From Synechococcus sp. HJ21-Hayes (GTDB lineage Bacteria; Cyanobacteriota; Cyanobacteriia; PCC-6307; Cyanobiaceae), in contig NZ_JAGQBW010000012.1 in NCBI RefSeq assembly GCF_024345835.1, positions 33,833 to 97,832 of the forward strand: DNA of 64,000 nucleotides, written 5' to 3'. Under the pieces are notes generated by a model. That model made no database searches. It worked only from the letters and a program-made list of their open reading frames with translations, and had not been told where the DNA came from. Below are positions 49,118-57,316 of this stretch, in pieces (the first letter of the stretch is position 1; each line of letters starts with the position of its first letter). The position numbers and the translations under genes are program-made.

Positions 49118-49912
49118 TCACTCCCGCACCAGCCAGCCCACGGTGAGGTTGGTGGGGTCGGTTTGCAGGTAGAGGTAGCCGCGGGCGCCGTTGCGGCCAT
49201 TCACCACCAGGGCCCGGTAGTTGAAGGGCACGCCCTTGGCATCGCGTTCCACCAGGGTGCCCCAGCAGCTGCCGCGGTCGAGTTGGAGGTTGCCGGTGTA
49301 GCCCACGGTTTCACCGACGCCGTTGTAGCTGGACAGGGCGATTCCCTTCACGCTGCCGCCGGCCCATTCCTCCCGTTGCACCACCGCGTTGGGCCTCCAG
49401 CTGTTCTGTTGCCAGTTGCTGCCCACCTGGCTGCTGAGCACAACGCCGTTGAGGTCGCTGGCTTTGCAGGCCCCGGGGGCCATGGGCAGCCAGCGGCCGG
49501 TGATCACCGTGCCGCTGGAGCGATCCAGGCTGTAGAGAGGCCGGCCCTTGCTATCCAGCACGGCTTCAGACACCTGGGCTCCCCAGGGCAGTTGTCGCTC
49601 CACCCGCACCAGGCAAGTGCCCACCACCGTGACCCGGCCGGTGTAGCTGCCACTGCGGCGGCTCTGACCCACCCGCTCGATGATCTCCCCCCGCACGGCC
49701 CCACCCGGTAGCCAACGCTCCTGCAACAGGCGGGCTTCAGGGGTGGTGCTGCCCTTCACTGGAAGGCTGCTGCCCATGCCCATCACGGCATAACGACCCT
49801 GCATGGGCGCCTGGCAGCTCCTGTTGTTGCCGATCGCTTTGCCCGGTTCGGCCACCATCAGCGGGACCCCCAGCGGCGCCAGGGCCAGCAGGGCAAGGAA
49901 CGAGCGGACCAT
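49118..49912 (-). CDS. Secreted protein of unknown function
   Basis: 264 aa. Signal peptide MVRSFLALLALAPLGVPLMV. The rest is beta-rich and repetitive in plan: NRSCQAPMQGRYAVMGMGSS, then TGRVTVVGTCLVRVERQLPW and VGYTGNLQLDRGSCWGTLVE, ending YLYLQTDPTNLTVGWLVRE. Two similar halves, each with a Y/G-x-Y-x-G-x-V-T-like strand and one conserved Cys, suggest an internal duplication. Four or more Cys could form disulfides outside the cytoplasm. No family recognised. Confidence 0.7.
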   Translation of the reverse strand: MVRSFLALLALAPLGVPLMVAEPGKAIGNNRSCQAPMQGRYAVMGMGSSLPVKGSTTPEARLLQERWLPGGAVRGEIIERVGQSRRSGSYTGRVTVVGTCLVRVERQLPWGAQVSEAVLDSKGRPLYSLDRSSGTVITGRWLPMAPGACKASDLNGVVLSSQVGSNWQQNSWRPNAVVQREEWAGGSVKGIALSSYNGVGETVGYTGNLQLDRGSCWGTLVERDAKGVPFNYRALVVNGRNGARGYLYLQTDPTNLTVGWLVRE

Positions 49913-50025
49913 GCAGGACCCCGGCGATTGTGCGTGGGCTCAGTATGCGCAGATCTGGCGGTTACGTCCCGCCGCGGCGTCTGTGTTGAGGGCCATCCGC
50001 CCGCCCATGCCCTGGTTTTGCGACA

Positions 50026-50487
50026 ATGCAACCAGGCATCACCACTGGAGCAACCTTGGGATTCAGCGCCAAGACCGATTACGGCCTTGTGGCTCTGATG
50101 GAGCTTGCGGGTGAGTACCTCTCCGGAGGGGTGCTCCAGGTGGCTGAGATCGCAGGCCGCCAGGCCATCCCCGAGCGCTATCTCGAGCAGATGATGACCA
50201 GCCTGCGCCGGGCCGGCATCCTGCGCAGTATTCGAGGCCCACGGGGGGGCTACCAGCTCGCCCGTTCTCCCTCCCAGCTCACGGTGGCTGAGGTGGTGGC
50301 TTGTCTAGAGGGTGAGGTGAGCACCCGGGATGGATCCAGCCGGAACTCCCCGGAATTTCAGGCCCTCGATGGGTTGTCAGCAGCTCTGGATCGTCAGAGG
50401 GAGGAGCGGCTCGCGGCGATCACGCTGCAGGATCTGGTGGAGCAGCGTGATCAGCATCTCGAGGCTCAGGCGATGTATTTCATCTGA
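50026..50487 (+). CDS. Rrf2-family transcriptional regulator
   Basis: 153 aa. The winged helix begins FSAKTDYGLVALMELAGEYL, with VAEIAGRQAIPERYLEQMMT (recognition helix) and SLRRAGILRSIRGPRGGYQL (wing, the R-G-x-x-GGY motif of Rrf2). TVAEVVACLEGEV follows. The three-Cys cluster that binds Fe-S in IscR is absent, since the only Cys is in VVACLEG; so it resembles CymR, the cysteine-metabolism type, more than IscR. The target is unknown. A TTG within TTGGGATTCAGC (giving MGFSAKTDYG) is an alternative start. Confidence 0.88.
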   Translation: MQPGITTGATLGFSAKTDYGLVALMELAGEYLSGGVLQVAEIAGRQAIPERYLEQMMTSLRRAGILRSIRGPRGGYQLARSPSQLTVAEVVACLEGEVSTRDGSSRNSPEFQALDGLSAALDRQREERLAAITLQDLVEQRDQHLEAQAMYFI

Positions 50488-50519
50488 CCCCTGGCCTGTG
50501 GCTAGAGGTGCGCTGGGGG

Positions 50520-50804
50520 TCAGCCCAATTCGCCGCTGGCGTCCTTGCGGATCGTGCAGTCGCTGAGGGGATAGCTGACACAGATCAGGGCGAAACCGGC
50601 TTCCATCTGGGAATCGTCCAGGAAGCTCTGATCCGCCTGGTCCACGCTGCCGGAGAGCATTTTTCCGCAGCAGGTGCTGCAGGCTCCGGCCCGACAGGAG
50701 TACGGCAAGTCAACGCCGGCGGCCTCAGCGGCATCCAGGATGTACTGGTCATCGCTGCAGCTGAAGCTCTCGCCGCTTTCCAGGCTGATGGTGTACGTGG
50801 CCAT
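50520..50804 (-). CDS. Plant-type [2Fe-2S] ferredoxin
   Basis: 94 aa. [20 protein letters not shown], then [20 protein letters not shown] carrying the C-x4-C-x2-C cluster ligands, and the fourth Cys in [15 protein letters not shown]. Complete for the family. It carries electrons from photosystem I or to other reductases. The residues around the cluster ([14 protein letters not shown]) include an extra Cys compared with the usual [13 protein letters not shown], a feature to check. Convergent with the Rrf2 gene. Confidence 0.92.
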   Translation of the reverse strand: MATYTISLESGESFSCSDDQYILDAAEAAGVDLPYSCRAGACSTCCGKMLSGSVDQADQSFLDDSQMEAGFALICVSYPLSDCTIRKDASGELG

Positions 50805-50869
50805 GGGGAACTGCATTCGCACGGTTGTTCTAGCCCCGTTCTCGCCAGTGATCTGCGGCCGGATGGGGA

Positions 50870-51061
50870 TCAGCGGTGGGGCCGGCGTAGGCGCACGCGC
50901 ACACTCACGTGGGCATCGCCGTAGGTGGCCATCAGCAACTCCCGCACGTCGTGGCGGAGTTCTTCAAGCGAGGGTGCTGTGAGGGTTTGGGTCTTGTCGC
51001 TGGAGGTGGCACGGATGGCTCCTGGCCGTTCCTCCACCACATCAAAGATGGCTTCGCGCAT
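50870..51061 (-). CDS. Small HicB-like domain protein, 63 aa
   Basis: [20 protein letters not shown], then [20 protein letters not shown], then [20 protein letters not shown] and PHR. The layout (beta strand, turn, a second strand and a helix beginning [12 protein letters not shown]) resembles isolated HicB/DUF1902-type small domains common in cyanobacteria. No partner HicA toxin is seen nearby. Its role is unknown. Confidence 0.6.
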   Translation of the reverse strand: MREAIFDVVEERPGAIRATSSDKTQTLTAPSLEELRHDVRELLMATYGDAHVSVRVRLRRPHR

Positions 51062-51231
51062 GGATATCCCACTCGTCCTGATTCAGTCTGGGGCGATTGG
51101 CTGGGATCGGCGCTGGCTGGACCACCGACCCCGGTGATCTGGACCACCGTTCGAAGGGCCGGTCGTGGCAGCGATCCGGTCTGGATCAGCGGCTCTACTG
51201 CCAACATGCCAACAGCATTTGGAGCCCCCCT

Positions 51232-51885
51232 TTGCCTCGCCATCGCCGGCTCGCGGCCACGGTTCTGCTGGTGTCTCTGCTGACGGGGTGTGGCACCTGG
51301 CAACCCGTGAGTGAGCAGGGCCGGGAGCGCTGTGCACGGGAGTCTCGCAGTGGGGCCGGAAGCAACGCCCTTACCAGCGCCATGGCCTACGGCCAGTGCC
51401 TGTTGGGCGTTGACACGCGGCTGGCTCGGGAGCAGGAGCGGAGTCTGCGGCAGCAGCGCGCGCTGCAGGAGCGTCGCCTGGGCCTCTGCCGAAGACACAA
51501 GGCAGCCCTGCCAGGTCTGGTAACCAGCTTCCGCCAGAGGCGCGATCAGCTGCTGGCCCTCGAGGCCGAGGTGTATGTGGCCAGCCAGGGTCCGAAACCC
51601 CTAGACCCCCAGGAGCAGCGCCGCCTGGCCATCTACGACCAGGAGATCGAGCAGGAGCTCTATGACCAACAGCTGGAGGCCTGGCGCTTGAAGGAGCAGG
51701 GGCGTGCCGCGGCCTGGAAGCGCCTCCATCAAGCCCAGCTGAATGGTGCCGAAGCGGCTTTGCGCGCCAGTGCGGATCGCCTGCGGGTGATCGATCCTGA
51801 CTTGCTGGAGGCTTCTGCGCGGCCGGCCCTCAGGGAAGCCAGCCTGAAGCAGTGGCTTGCCTGCAGACCGGAGACATTTCAATGA
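51232..51885 (+). CDS. Lipoprotein with coiled-coil region, unknown
   Basis: 217 aa from the TTG at 51232, which has GGAG at a good distance. PRHRRLAATVLLVSLLTGCG gives a lipobox LTGC. The mature part is helical and rich in Gln, Arg and Glu: ALQERRLGLCRRHKAALPGL, then LDPQEQRRLAIYDQEIEQEL and EAWRLKEQGRAAAWKRLHQA. This should form a coiled coil at the periplasmic face. No family recognised. Its stop overlaps the start of the next small secreted protein (ATGA), so the two form a small operon. Confidence 0.7.
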   Translation: MPRHRRLAATVLLVSLLTGCGTWQPVSEQGRERCARESRSGAGSNALTSAMAYGQCLLGVDTRLAREQERSLRQQRALQERRLGLCRRHKAALPGLVTSFRQRRDQLLALEAEVYVASQGPKPLDPQEQRRLAIYDQEIEQELYDQQLEAWRLKEQGRAAAWKRLHQAQLNGAEAALRASADRLRVIDPDLLEASARPALREASLKQWLACRPETFQ

Positions 51886-52253
51886 GGTGGTGGCGGCTCG
51901 GCGGGCCTCCCCTGGCCTTGCTCCAGCTGCTGCTGGCCATGCCATCGCAATCCCAACCCCTGCTGCCCGCGGTGCCCTCTGCCTGCGTGAGCCGCTATGG
52001 CAACAGCGGCTGCGCTGCCCATCTCTATGCTCAGCTGCTCTGCGACACGGTGGGCTCAGCAACCACCATGCAGCGGCTGGAGCCCCGTTTGCAGACTGCC
52101 TTTGAGCAGGCCGGCATCAACTTTGTTGAGCTCACGGCCGAGGCGATTGAAACCGCAGCTGTGCGTGAGTACACACCGATGCTGTGCTCCCCGAAGAGTC
52201 GTGAGATCCGGGAGTTGTTTCAGCCCCGCTCATCCCTGGGTCAGGCTGGTTGA
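51882..52253 (+). CDS. Small secreted protein, unknown
   Basis: 123 aa. Signal peptide MRWWRLGGPPLALLQLLLAM. Mature part: PSACVSRYGNSGCAAHLYAQ, LLCDTVGSATTMQRLEPRLQ, TAFEQAGINFVELTAEAIET, ending PKSREIRELFQPRSSLGQAG. Four Cys residues suggest two disulfides. The start ATG overlaps the TGA of the upstream lipoprotein. The 3' end overlaps that of the convergent arsJ by 13 bases. Function unknown. Confidence 0.65.
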   Translation: MRWWRLGGPPLALLQLLLAMPSQSQPLLPAVPSACVSRYGNSGCAAHLYAQLLCDTVGSATTMQRLEPRLQTAFEQAGINFVELTAEAIETAAVREYTPMLCSPKSREIRELFQPRSSLGQAG

Positions 52254-53515
52254 ACCCTGGTTGGCAGCGGCGGAAGCCTGAGGCAGCTCAGCCAGGAGAG
52301 GGCCACCAACAGACAGGCACACCACAGGCAGGCCTGCAGGCCCCCCAGGAGATAAATCCAGCCGGAGAGCAGGGTGCCCAATAGGCGTCCAGCGGCGTTG
52401 GCCATGTAATAGAACCCCACATTGAGGCTCACCGACTCGGCATCGGTGTAAGCCAGCACCAGATAACTGTGGATCGAGGAGGTCATTGCGAACACCGCGC
52501 CGAAGCCGGCCAGGCCGCCCACCACGGCGATGGCGGGATGGGCATCGCGCCAGAGGGCAATGGCGATCAGGGCCGGGATCGCGGTGAGCAGAGCCGTCCA
52601 GAACTGCAGAGCGGCGGGTCCCGGTGTGTCGCTGCGGCCCCAGCTGCGGCGCAGGGCCGGGGCGCTGCCCTGCACGAGCCCGTAGCCGATCACCCATAGG
52701 CCCATGAAGCCGCCCACCTCCCAGAACTGCCAGCCCAGGGCGGCCTCCAGAAACACCGGCAGGGCCACCACAAACCACACATCACGGGCGCCGAAGAGAA
52801 AGAAGCGGGCCAGGGACAGCCAGTTGATTCCTTCACTATTGGATAGCAGCGAGCCAAACCCCGGTTTCTGTTTCATCTTGCCGATCTCACCGGGGAGCAC
52901 CAGGGTTCCGAGCAAGGCCATGCCCAGCCCTGCGGCCATCACCACCACTGAACCCGCAAATCCCAGGCTGGTGAGCAGCAGGCCACCGAGAAAGAAACCC
53001 ACACCCTTGAGGGCATTCTTTGAGCCGGTGAGGATGGCCACCCATCGGAACAGTTGCTGATCCCCTGCGCTTTCGGGAACGACGGTTTTGATAGCGCTTT
53101 TGGCGCTCATCTTGTTGAGGTCTTTGGCGATGCCACTGATAGCCTGCGCCACCATCACGTAGGCCACCGAGAGCAGCTTGGGCCAGCTGGCGGCCACTGG
53201 AACCAGCATCAACAGCGCCAGGATCTGTAACACCATGCCGCTCCAGAGGGTGAGTCGCAGTCCGAAGCGTGCCCCAATCCAGCCACCGGCCAGGTTGGTG
53301 AGAATGCCGAAGAATTCATAGAACAGAAACAGGAAGGCGATGTCCAGGCTGGAGTAGCCGAGCTGGTGGAAATGGAACACCACGAGCATGCGTAGGGCCC
53401 CATCGGTGAGGGTGAAGGCCCAGTAGGCCCCAGTGATCACGCCGTACTGCTGCAGGGCTGAGAGGTGACCATGCCCCTGGGTCTGAGGCTGGTGGCCCTT
53501 GGTGGGAGTGCCCAT
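52241..53515 (-). CDS. arsJ: Organoarsenical efflux MFS permease ArsJ
   Basis: 424 aa, 12 helices. TDGALRMLVVFHFHQLGYSS near the N-terminus, the long loop SGIAKDLNKMSAKSAIKTVV, and MSSRPKG-like basic patches fit ArsJ. The paired GAPDH gene just upstream on the same strand (9-base gap) is the standard partner. ArsJ exports 1-arseno-3-phosphoglycerate, made from arsenate by that GAPDH, which then falls apart outside the cell; together they remove arsenate without reduction. A sister MFS function is possible but the context argues strongly for ArsJ. Confidence 0.87.
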   Translation of the reverse strand: MGTPTKGHQPQTQGHGHLSALQQYGVITGAYWAFTLTDGALRMLVVFHFHQLGYSSLDIAFLFLFYEFFGILTNLAGGWIGARFGLRLTLWSGMVLQILALLMLVPVAASWPKLLSVAYVMVAQAISGIAKDLNKMSAKSAIKTVVPESAGDQQLFRWVAILTGSKNALKGVGFFLGGLLLTSLGFAGSVVVMAAGLGMALLGTLVLPGEIGKMKQKPGFGSLLSNSEGINWLSLARFFLFGARDVWFVVALPVFLEAALGWQFWEVGGFMGLWVIGYGLVQGSAPALRRSWGRSDTPGPAALQFWTALLTAIPALIAIALWRDAHPAIAVVGGLAGFGAVFAMTSSIHSYLVLAYTDAESVSLNVGFYYMANAAGRLLGTLLSGWIYLLGGLQACLWCACLLVALSWLSCLRLPPLPTRVQPA

Positions 53516-53524
53516 GGCTCCGGC

Positions 53525-54550
53525 TCAGCGTTGCTCGATCAGGGCGATGTGGCGCACCAGATCCGCCATGCGGGAGCTGTACCCCCACTCGTTGTCGTAC
53601 CAGGCGTACACCTTGAGCTGGGTGCCGTTCACCACCAGTGTTGAGAGGCCATCCACGATGGCGCTGCGGTTGTCATTCACGTAGTCCACCGACACCAGCG
53701 GCCGGGTTTCGTAGCCGAGGATTCCCCGCAGCGGGCCCTGGGCCGCGGCTGCAAAGGCGGCGTTCACTTCGTCCGCCGTGACGCTGCGCTTCAGCTCGAA
53801 CACCGCATCGGTGAGCGAGGCGTTCAGCAGCGGTACCCGCACGGCGTGGCCGTTGAGCTTGCCTTCCAGCTCAGGAAAGATCAGGCCAATCGCCTTGGCG
53901 GATCCCGTGGTGGTGGGGATCAGGCTCTGCATGCAGGAGCGGGCGCGACGCAGATCCCCCTTGAATCCATCCACCACCACCTGGGTGTTGGTCACGTCAT
54001 GCAGGGTGGTGATCGAGCCGTGCTCAATGCCGAAGTGTTCGTGCACCACCTTCACCACGGGAGCCAGGCAGTTGGTGGTGCAGGAGGCTGCCGTCACCAG
54101 GCGGTGCACGGCTGGATCGAAGAGCTGGTGGTTGATGCCAAAGACAACGTTGAGGGCTTCGGCTCCGGCGATCTTCCCTTTCACCGGACAGGCCACCACC
54201 ACCCGCTGCACACAGGCACGGTCGAAGTAAGGCTCCAGGGTTTCGGGGGTCTTGAACTTGCCGCTGCACTCCAGCACCATCTCCACCCCAGCCGCCTGCC
54301 ATGGAACCGCGGTGGGATGGCTTTCTTGGGTGTACCCCACGGGCTCCGTGCCCACCAAGAAGCCCTGGCCGCTGGCCTCCACCGCATGGGGCCACCGGCC
54401 ATGCACGGAGTCGAAGGCGAGCAGATGGGCGGCGGTGGCAGCATCGCCACCGGGATCGTTCACGTGCACCAGCTCGATGCCGGGATGGCCCCAGAGGGCG
54501 CGAAACACCAGCCGGCCAATGCGCCCGAACCCGTTGATGCCGATTTTCAT
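53525..54550 (-). CDS. ArsJ-associated glyceraldehyde-3-phosphate dehydrogenase
   Basis: 341 aa. [20 protein letters not shown] is the NAD-binding fold; the catalytic Cys is in [20 protein letters not shown], then FVGIEHGS-like and [39 protein letters not shown] at the end. A full-length GAPDH. Its position between arsJ and an ArsR operator, not with glycolysis genes, and its divergence from arsR/ACR3 indicate the arsenate-using paralogue that forms 1-arseno-3-phosphoglycerate. The residues that would confirm arsenate preference cannot be read directly. ATG at 54550; an upstream frame to 54616 crosses the operators. Confidence 0.87.
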   Translation of the reverse strand: MKIGINGFGRIGRLVFRALWGHPGIELVHVNDPGGDAATAAHLLAFDSVHGRWPHAVEASGQGFLVGTEPVGYTQESHPTAVPWQAAGVEMVLECSGKFKTPETLEPYFDRACVQRVVVACPVKGKIAGAEALNVVFGINHQLFDPAVHRLVTAASCTTNCLAPVVKVVHEHFGIEHGSITTLHDVTNTQVVVDGFKGDLRRARSCMQSLIPTTTGSAKAIGLIFPELEGKLNGHAVRVPLLNASLTDAVFELKRSVTADEVNAAFAAAAQGPLRGILGYETRPLVSVDYVNDNRSAIVDGLSTLVVNGTQLKVYAWYDNEWGYSSRMADLVRHIALIEQR

Positions 54551-54578
54551 GGGAGCGCCTGTGATGGCCGGACCGTAG

Positions 54579-54594
54579 ATCAACAAGAGTTGAT
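54579..54594. promoter_or_regulatory. arsR: ArsR-type operator 1
   Basis: ATCAACAAGAGTTGAT is a perfect 6-bp palindrome with a 4-base spacer, the ATCAA-N6-TTGAT shape bound by ArsR repressors. It lies in the 64-base gap between the divergent arsJ/GAPDH operon and arsR. With the second copy it could control both directions. Confidence 0.7.
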
Positions 54595-54596
54595 CA

Positions 54597-54612
54597 ATCA
54601 AGTAAGGTTGAT
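54597..54612. promoter_or_regulatory. arsR: ArsR-type operator 2
   Basis: ATCAAGTAAGGTTGAT matches operator 1 in both half-sites (ATCAA and TTGAT), 18 bases away centre to centre. It ends only two bases before the arsR ATG, so a bound repressor would also block translation initiation or promoter clearance. The AAGG inside it may double as the arsR ribosome-binding sequence. Confidence 0.65.
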
Positions 54613-54614
54613 CC

Positions 54615-54941
54615 ATGCGTGTTCTGGAACACCCCGCTCCCCTGCAGGCGGATCAAGCCCGCCTGCTGCTCAAGGCCCTAGCCGATCCCTTGCGCCTGCA
54701 GGTGATCGAAGCCCTGGGCAGTGGTGAACGCTGTGTTTGCGAGCTCACGGCGGAACTGGGATTGGCCCAATCGAAGCTCTCGTTCCATCTCAGGGTGATG
54801 AAGGAGGCAGGGCTGATCGCCGCCCGGGAGGAGGGGCGCTGGGTGTACTACCGGCTGGAACTGGCCGCGATTGCCCTGCTGCGCGATTGGTTATCCACGT
54901 TGGCGGCGGGTTCTGCTACGCCCGCCACGCCCTGTTGTTGA
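54615..54941 (+). CDS. arsR: Arsenic-responsive repressor ArsR
   Basis: 108 aa. [20 protein letters not shown], then [20 protein letters not shown] with the Cys-Val-Cys arsenite-binding site at the start of the recognition helix, and [20 protein letters not shown] in the wing. The C-terminus is Cys-Cys, a possible third ligand site. As(III) binding to the Cys residues should release it from the palindromes just upstream, derepressing arsR-ACR3 and the divergent arsJ operon. Seven bases separate it from the ACR3 gene. Confidence 0.93.
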   Translation: MRVLEHPAPLQADQARLLLKALADPLRLQVIEALGSGERCVCELTAELGLAQSKLSFHLRVMKEAGLIAAREEGRWVYYRLELAAIALLRDWLSTLAAGSATPATPCC

Positions 54942-54947
54942 AACGCG

Positions 54948-56045
54948 ATGGCAACCCCCACAGAGCCTTCAAGGTCGGTGCTGGAGCGGCTCTCGCTGTT
55001 GGATCGCCTGTTACCCCTGTGGATCCTCCTGGCCATGACGGCTGGGTTGTTGCTGGGGCGATGCCTGCCTGGCCTACAGGCCGTGCTTGGCGCTGTGCAG
55101 GTGGGCCACACCTCCCTGCCGATTGCCCTGGGATTGCTGTTGATGATGTACCCCGTGCTGGCGAAGGTGCGCTATGGGGAGCTGGGAGCTGTGGCCCGGG
55201 ATCGGCGTCTCCTGGGTATGGCCTTGCTGCTCGTGTGGGGGTTGGGGCCGCTGCTGATGTTTGCTCTGGCCTGGCTGTTTCTGCCAGATCAGGTGGAGCT
55301 CCGCACCGGATTGATCATGATTGGCATCGCACCATGCATTGCCATGGTGCTGATCTGGATCGATCTGGCCCAGGGAGATCGCGAAGCAGCGGCCCTGTTG
55401 GTGGCGATCAATTCCATCCTGCAGGTGCTGATGTATGCCCTGCTGGCTGGTTTCTATCTTCAGGTTCTGCCAGGATGGCTTGGCCTTGATCGCCAGGCCG
55501 TTGCAATTTCGGTTTGGGAGATTGCCAAGGCGGTGGCAATCTTTCTGGGCCTGCCGTTGCTGGCGGGATTTTTCACCCGGCGTATCGGTGTGGGTCTGCG
55601 TGGAACTCGCTGGTATGAACACACCTTCCTGCCGCGTCTCAGCCCGCTGGCCCTCTATGGATTGCTCTTCACCATCGTGGTGATGTTTGCTTTGCAGGGC
55701 CAAGCCATCACCGAAGATCCCCTGCAGGTGATGAGGGTGGCTCTCCCGCTGCTGATCTATTTTGTGGTGATGTGGGGTTTGGCCTTCGTTGTGGGCCAGC
55801 GAAGTGGTTTCAACTACAGCCGCACCACGGCCTTGGCCTTCACGGCGGCTGGTAACAACTTTGAGCTTGCGATTGCCGTGAGCATCAGCCTGTGGGGCCT
55901 TGAATCTCAGCAGGCCTTGGCCGGTGTGATTGGTCCGTTGATTGAAGTGCCGGTTCTGGTTTCGCTGGTTTATGTTTCGCTTTGGCTCAAAGGCAGGTTT
56001 AAGGTTTGCGCTGACCCCGCAGCCTCCCCCACGCGGGTCGCGTGA
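54948..56045 (+). CDS. Arsenite efflux transporter, ACR3 family
   Basis: 365 aa, 10 helices. LLLMMYPVLAKVRYGELGAV is the motif after TM2, then TGLIMIGIAPCIAMVLIWID and LAQGD with the invariant pore Cys (APCIAMVLIW), and AGNNFELAIAVSISLWGLES and GVIGPLIEVPVLVSLVYVSL late in the protein. These define ACR3 rather than ArsB or SLC10. It exports arsenite driven by the proton gradient. It follows arsR with a 6-base gap in a single operon. Confidence 0.95.
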   Translation: MATPTEPSRSVLERLSLLDRLLPLWILLAMTAGLLLGRCLPGLQAVLGAVQVGHTSLPIALGLLLMMYPVLAKVRYGELGAVARDRRLLGMALLLVWGLGPLLMFALAWLFLPDQVELRTGLIMIGIAPCIAMVLIWIDLAQGDREAAALLVAINSILQVLMYALLAGFYLQVLPGWLGLDRQAVAISVWEIAKAVAIFLGLPLLAGFFTRRIGVGLRGTRWYEHTFLPRLSPLALYGLLFTIVVMFALQGQAITEDPLQVMRVALPLLIYFVVMWGLAFVVGQRSGFNYSRTTALAFTAAGNNFELAIAVSISLWGLESQQALAGVIGPLIEVPVLVSLVYVSLWLKGRFKVCADPAASPTRVA

Positions 56046-56080
56046 TCCTCAGCACCTTGGGCTGTCGCCCACAACGAGAC

Positions 56081-56110
56081 GTTTACGCGGTCTTAACCAA
56101 TCCCTAACGC
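56081..56110 (+). promoter_or_regulatory. pstS: Candidate Pho box upstream of pstS
   Basis: Three 8-base direct repeats separated by 3 bases: GTTTACGC (56081-56088), CTTAACCA (56092-56099), CCTAACGC (56103-56110). The pattern (C/T)TTAACC(T/A) repeated at 11-base steps is the cyanobacterial Pho box bound by PhoB. It lies 53 bases before the pstS ATG. Confidence 0.75.
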
Positions 56111-56162
56111 GCAGGCTGGTGTCCGTTGCCTAGAGGTAGGTGGCTCACGACAGCTAGCTCCC

Positions 56163-57143
56163 ATGACCTTCGCGAAGAAGGCCCTGACCTTTGGCACCCT
56201 TGCCGCCCTTGCCGGTGGTGCGGCCGCCTCTGCCGGCCCCGCCCTCAATGGCGCCGGTGCCACGTTCCCTGCCCCCATCTACCAGCGCTGGTTCCAGGAT
56301 CTGGCCGCTACCGGTGGCGCCAAGGTGAACTACCAGTCGGTGGGCTCCGGCGCCGGCGTGCGCCAGTACGTCGCGGGCACCGTGGATTTCGGGGCCACTG
56401 ACGAACCCATCAAGGCTGCCGAAGCCGCCAAGGTGAAGCGCGGAGTGGTCCAGTTCCCCGCCGTGGGCGGCACCATTGCCATTGCCTACAACAAGGCCGG
56501 CTGCGATCTGAAACTCACCCAGAAGCAGGCCGCTGAGATCTTCCTCGGCAAGATCAACGACTGGAGCCAGCTCAAGTGCGGCAAGGGCAAGATCACGGTG
56601 GCCCACCGCTCCGATGGTTCCGGCACCACGTTTGCCTTCACCAATTCGCTCTCCTCTTTCTCCCCTGAGTGGAAGAGCAAGGTGGGTGAAGGCAAGAGCG
56701 TGAAATGGCCCGTGGGTGTGGGCGGCAAGGGCAATGAGGGTGTGGCTGGTGTACTCACCAACACCCCGGGCTCCATCGGCTATGTGAACCAGGCATTTGT
56801 GAAGGGCCCCATCAAGGCTGCTGCGCTCCAGAACAAGGCGGGCAAGTTTGTGATGCCTGGCTTCAAGAGTGGTTCGGCCGCGCTCAACAACATCAAGTTG
56901 GACGCCAACTTGGCTGGTGAAGACCCCAACCCCGCCGGTGCCGAGAGCTATCCCATCACCACGCTCACTTGGATCCTGGCCTACCAGAGCGGCAATGGCA
57001 TCAAGGCTGGCGAACTGCGTGCAGCCTTCAAGTACATCCTGGGCAACAAGGCCCAGGGTCTGGCCGACAACCTCGGCTATGTGCCTCTGCGTGGCGACAT
57101 CCTGAATAAAGCCAAAGCTGCCGTTCTTAAGATTGGTGGTTGA
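56163..57143 (+). CDS. pstS: Phosphate ABC transporter, substrate-binding protein
   Basis: 326 aa. Signal peptide ALTFGTLAALAGGAAASAGP, then GAGATFPAPIYQRWFQDLAA with the phosphate-binding GAGATFPAP start, VNYQSVGSGAGVRQYVAGTV, DFGATDEPIK, VAHRSDGSGTTFAFTNSLSS and TNTPGSIGYVN. Every phosphate-contact motif of PstS is present. Not a lipoprotein. It is separated from pstCAB by several genes but has its own Pho box and is followed by a strong terminator, as expected for a highly expressed binding protein. Confidence 0.95.
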   Translation: MTFAKKALTFGTLAALAGGAAASAGPALNGAGATFPAPIYQRWFQDLAATGGAKVNYQSVGSGAGVRQYVAGTVDFGATDEPIKAAEAAKVKRGVVQFPAVGGTIAIAYNKAGCDLKLTQKQAAEIFLGKINDWSQLKCGKGKITVAHRSDGSGTTFAFTNSLSSFSPEWKSKVGEGKSVKWPVGVGGKGNEGVAGVLTNTPGSIGYVNQAFVKGPIKAAALQNKAGKFVMPGFKSGSAALNNIKLDANLAGEDPNPAGAESYPITTLTWILAYQSGNGIKAGELRAAFKYILGNKAQGLADNLGYVPLRGDILNKAKAAVLKIGG

Positions 57144-57150
57144 TCTGGTC

Positions 57151-57174
57151 TTCAGCAACGCTGGCGTTGCTGAA
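57151..57174 (+). repeat. Hairpin just after pstS
   Basis: TTCAGCAACG, loop CTGG, CGTTGCTGAA: a perfect 10-bp stem 7 bases after the pstS stop, upstream of the real terminator. It may protect the 3' end of the abundant pstS message from decay. Confidence 0.5.
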
Positions 57175-57185
57175 CATCCGATCTT

Positions 57186-57210
57186 GGGGGCCGTTAGGCC
57201 CCCCTTTTTT
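57186..57210 (+). terminator. Intrinsic terminator of pstS
   Basis: Stem GGGGGCC (57186-57192), loop GTTA, GGCCCCC (57197-57203), then C and six T (57205-57210). Strong, classic form, separating pstS from the ptrA-like gene. Confidence 0.9.
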
Positions 57211-57233
57211 ATGGCGCCGAAAAGTGCACTGTT

Positions 57234-57263
57234 CCTAACCAGCACTTAACCCTGGCGTCACCA
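57234..57263 (+). promoter_or_regulatory. Candidate Pho box upstream of the ptrA-like gene
   Basis: CCTAACCA (57234-57241), CTTAACCC (57245-57252), CGTCACCA (57256-57263), again 8-base repeats with 3-base spacers. The first two are close to consensus. Placed about 54 bases before the start at 57317, it suggests the regulator is itself induced by phosphate shortage. Confidence 0.7.
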
Positions 57264-57316
57264 TCTCTTTGCTCGTGGTGGCCTGGATCTCCATACAGTT
57301 GCCTCATCCCGATGCA

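Noticed and set aside
50026..50487. IscR-type Fe-S sensing by the Rrf2 protein
   Set aside because: The three-Cys cluster is absent; only one Cys is in the sequence.
50870..51061. HicAB toxin-antitoxin module
   Set aside because: A HicB-like small protein is present but no HicA-sized partner adjoins it on either side.
53525..54550. Housekeeping glycolytic/photosynthetic gap gene
   Set aside because: The position between arsJ and ArsR operators and away from carbon metabolism makes the ArsJ-linked paralogue the better reading.
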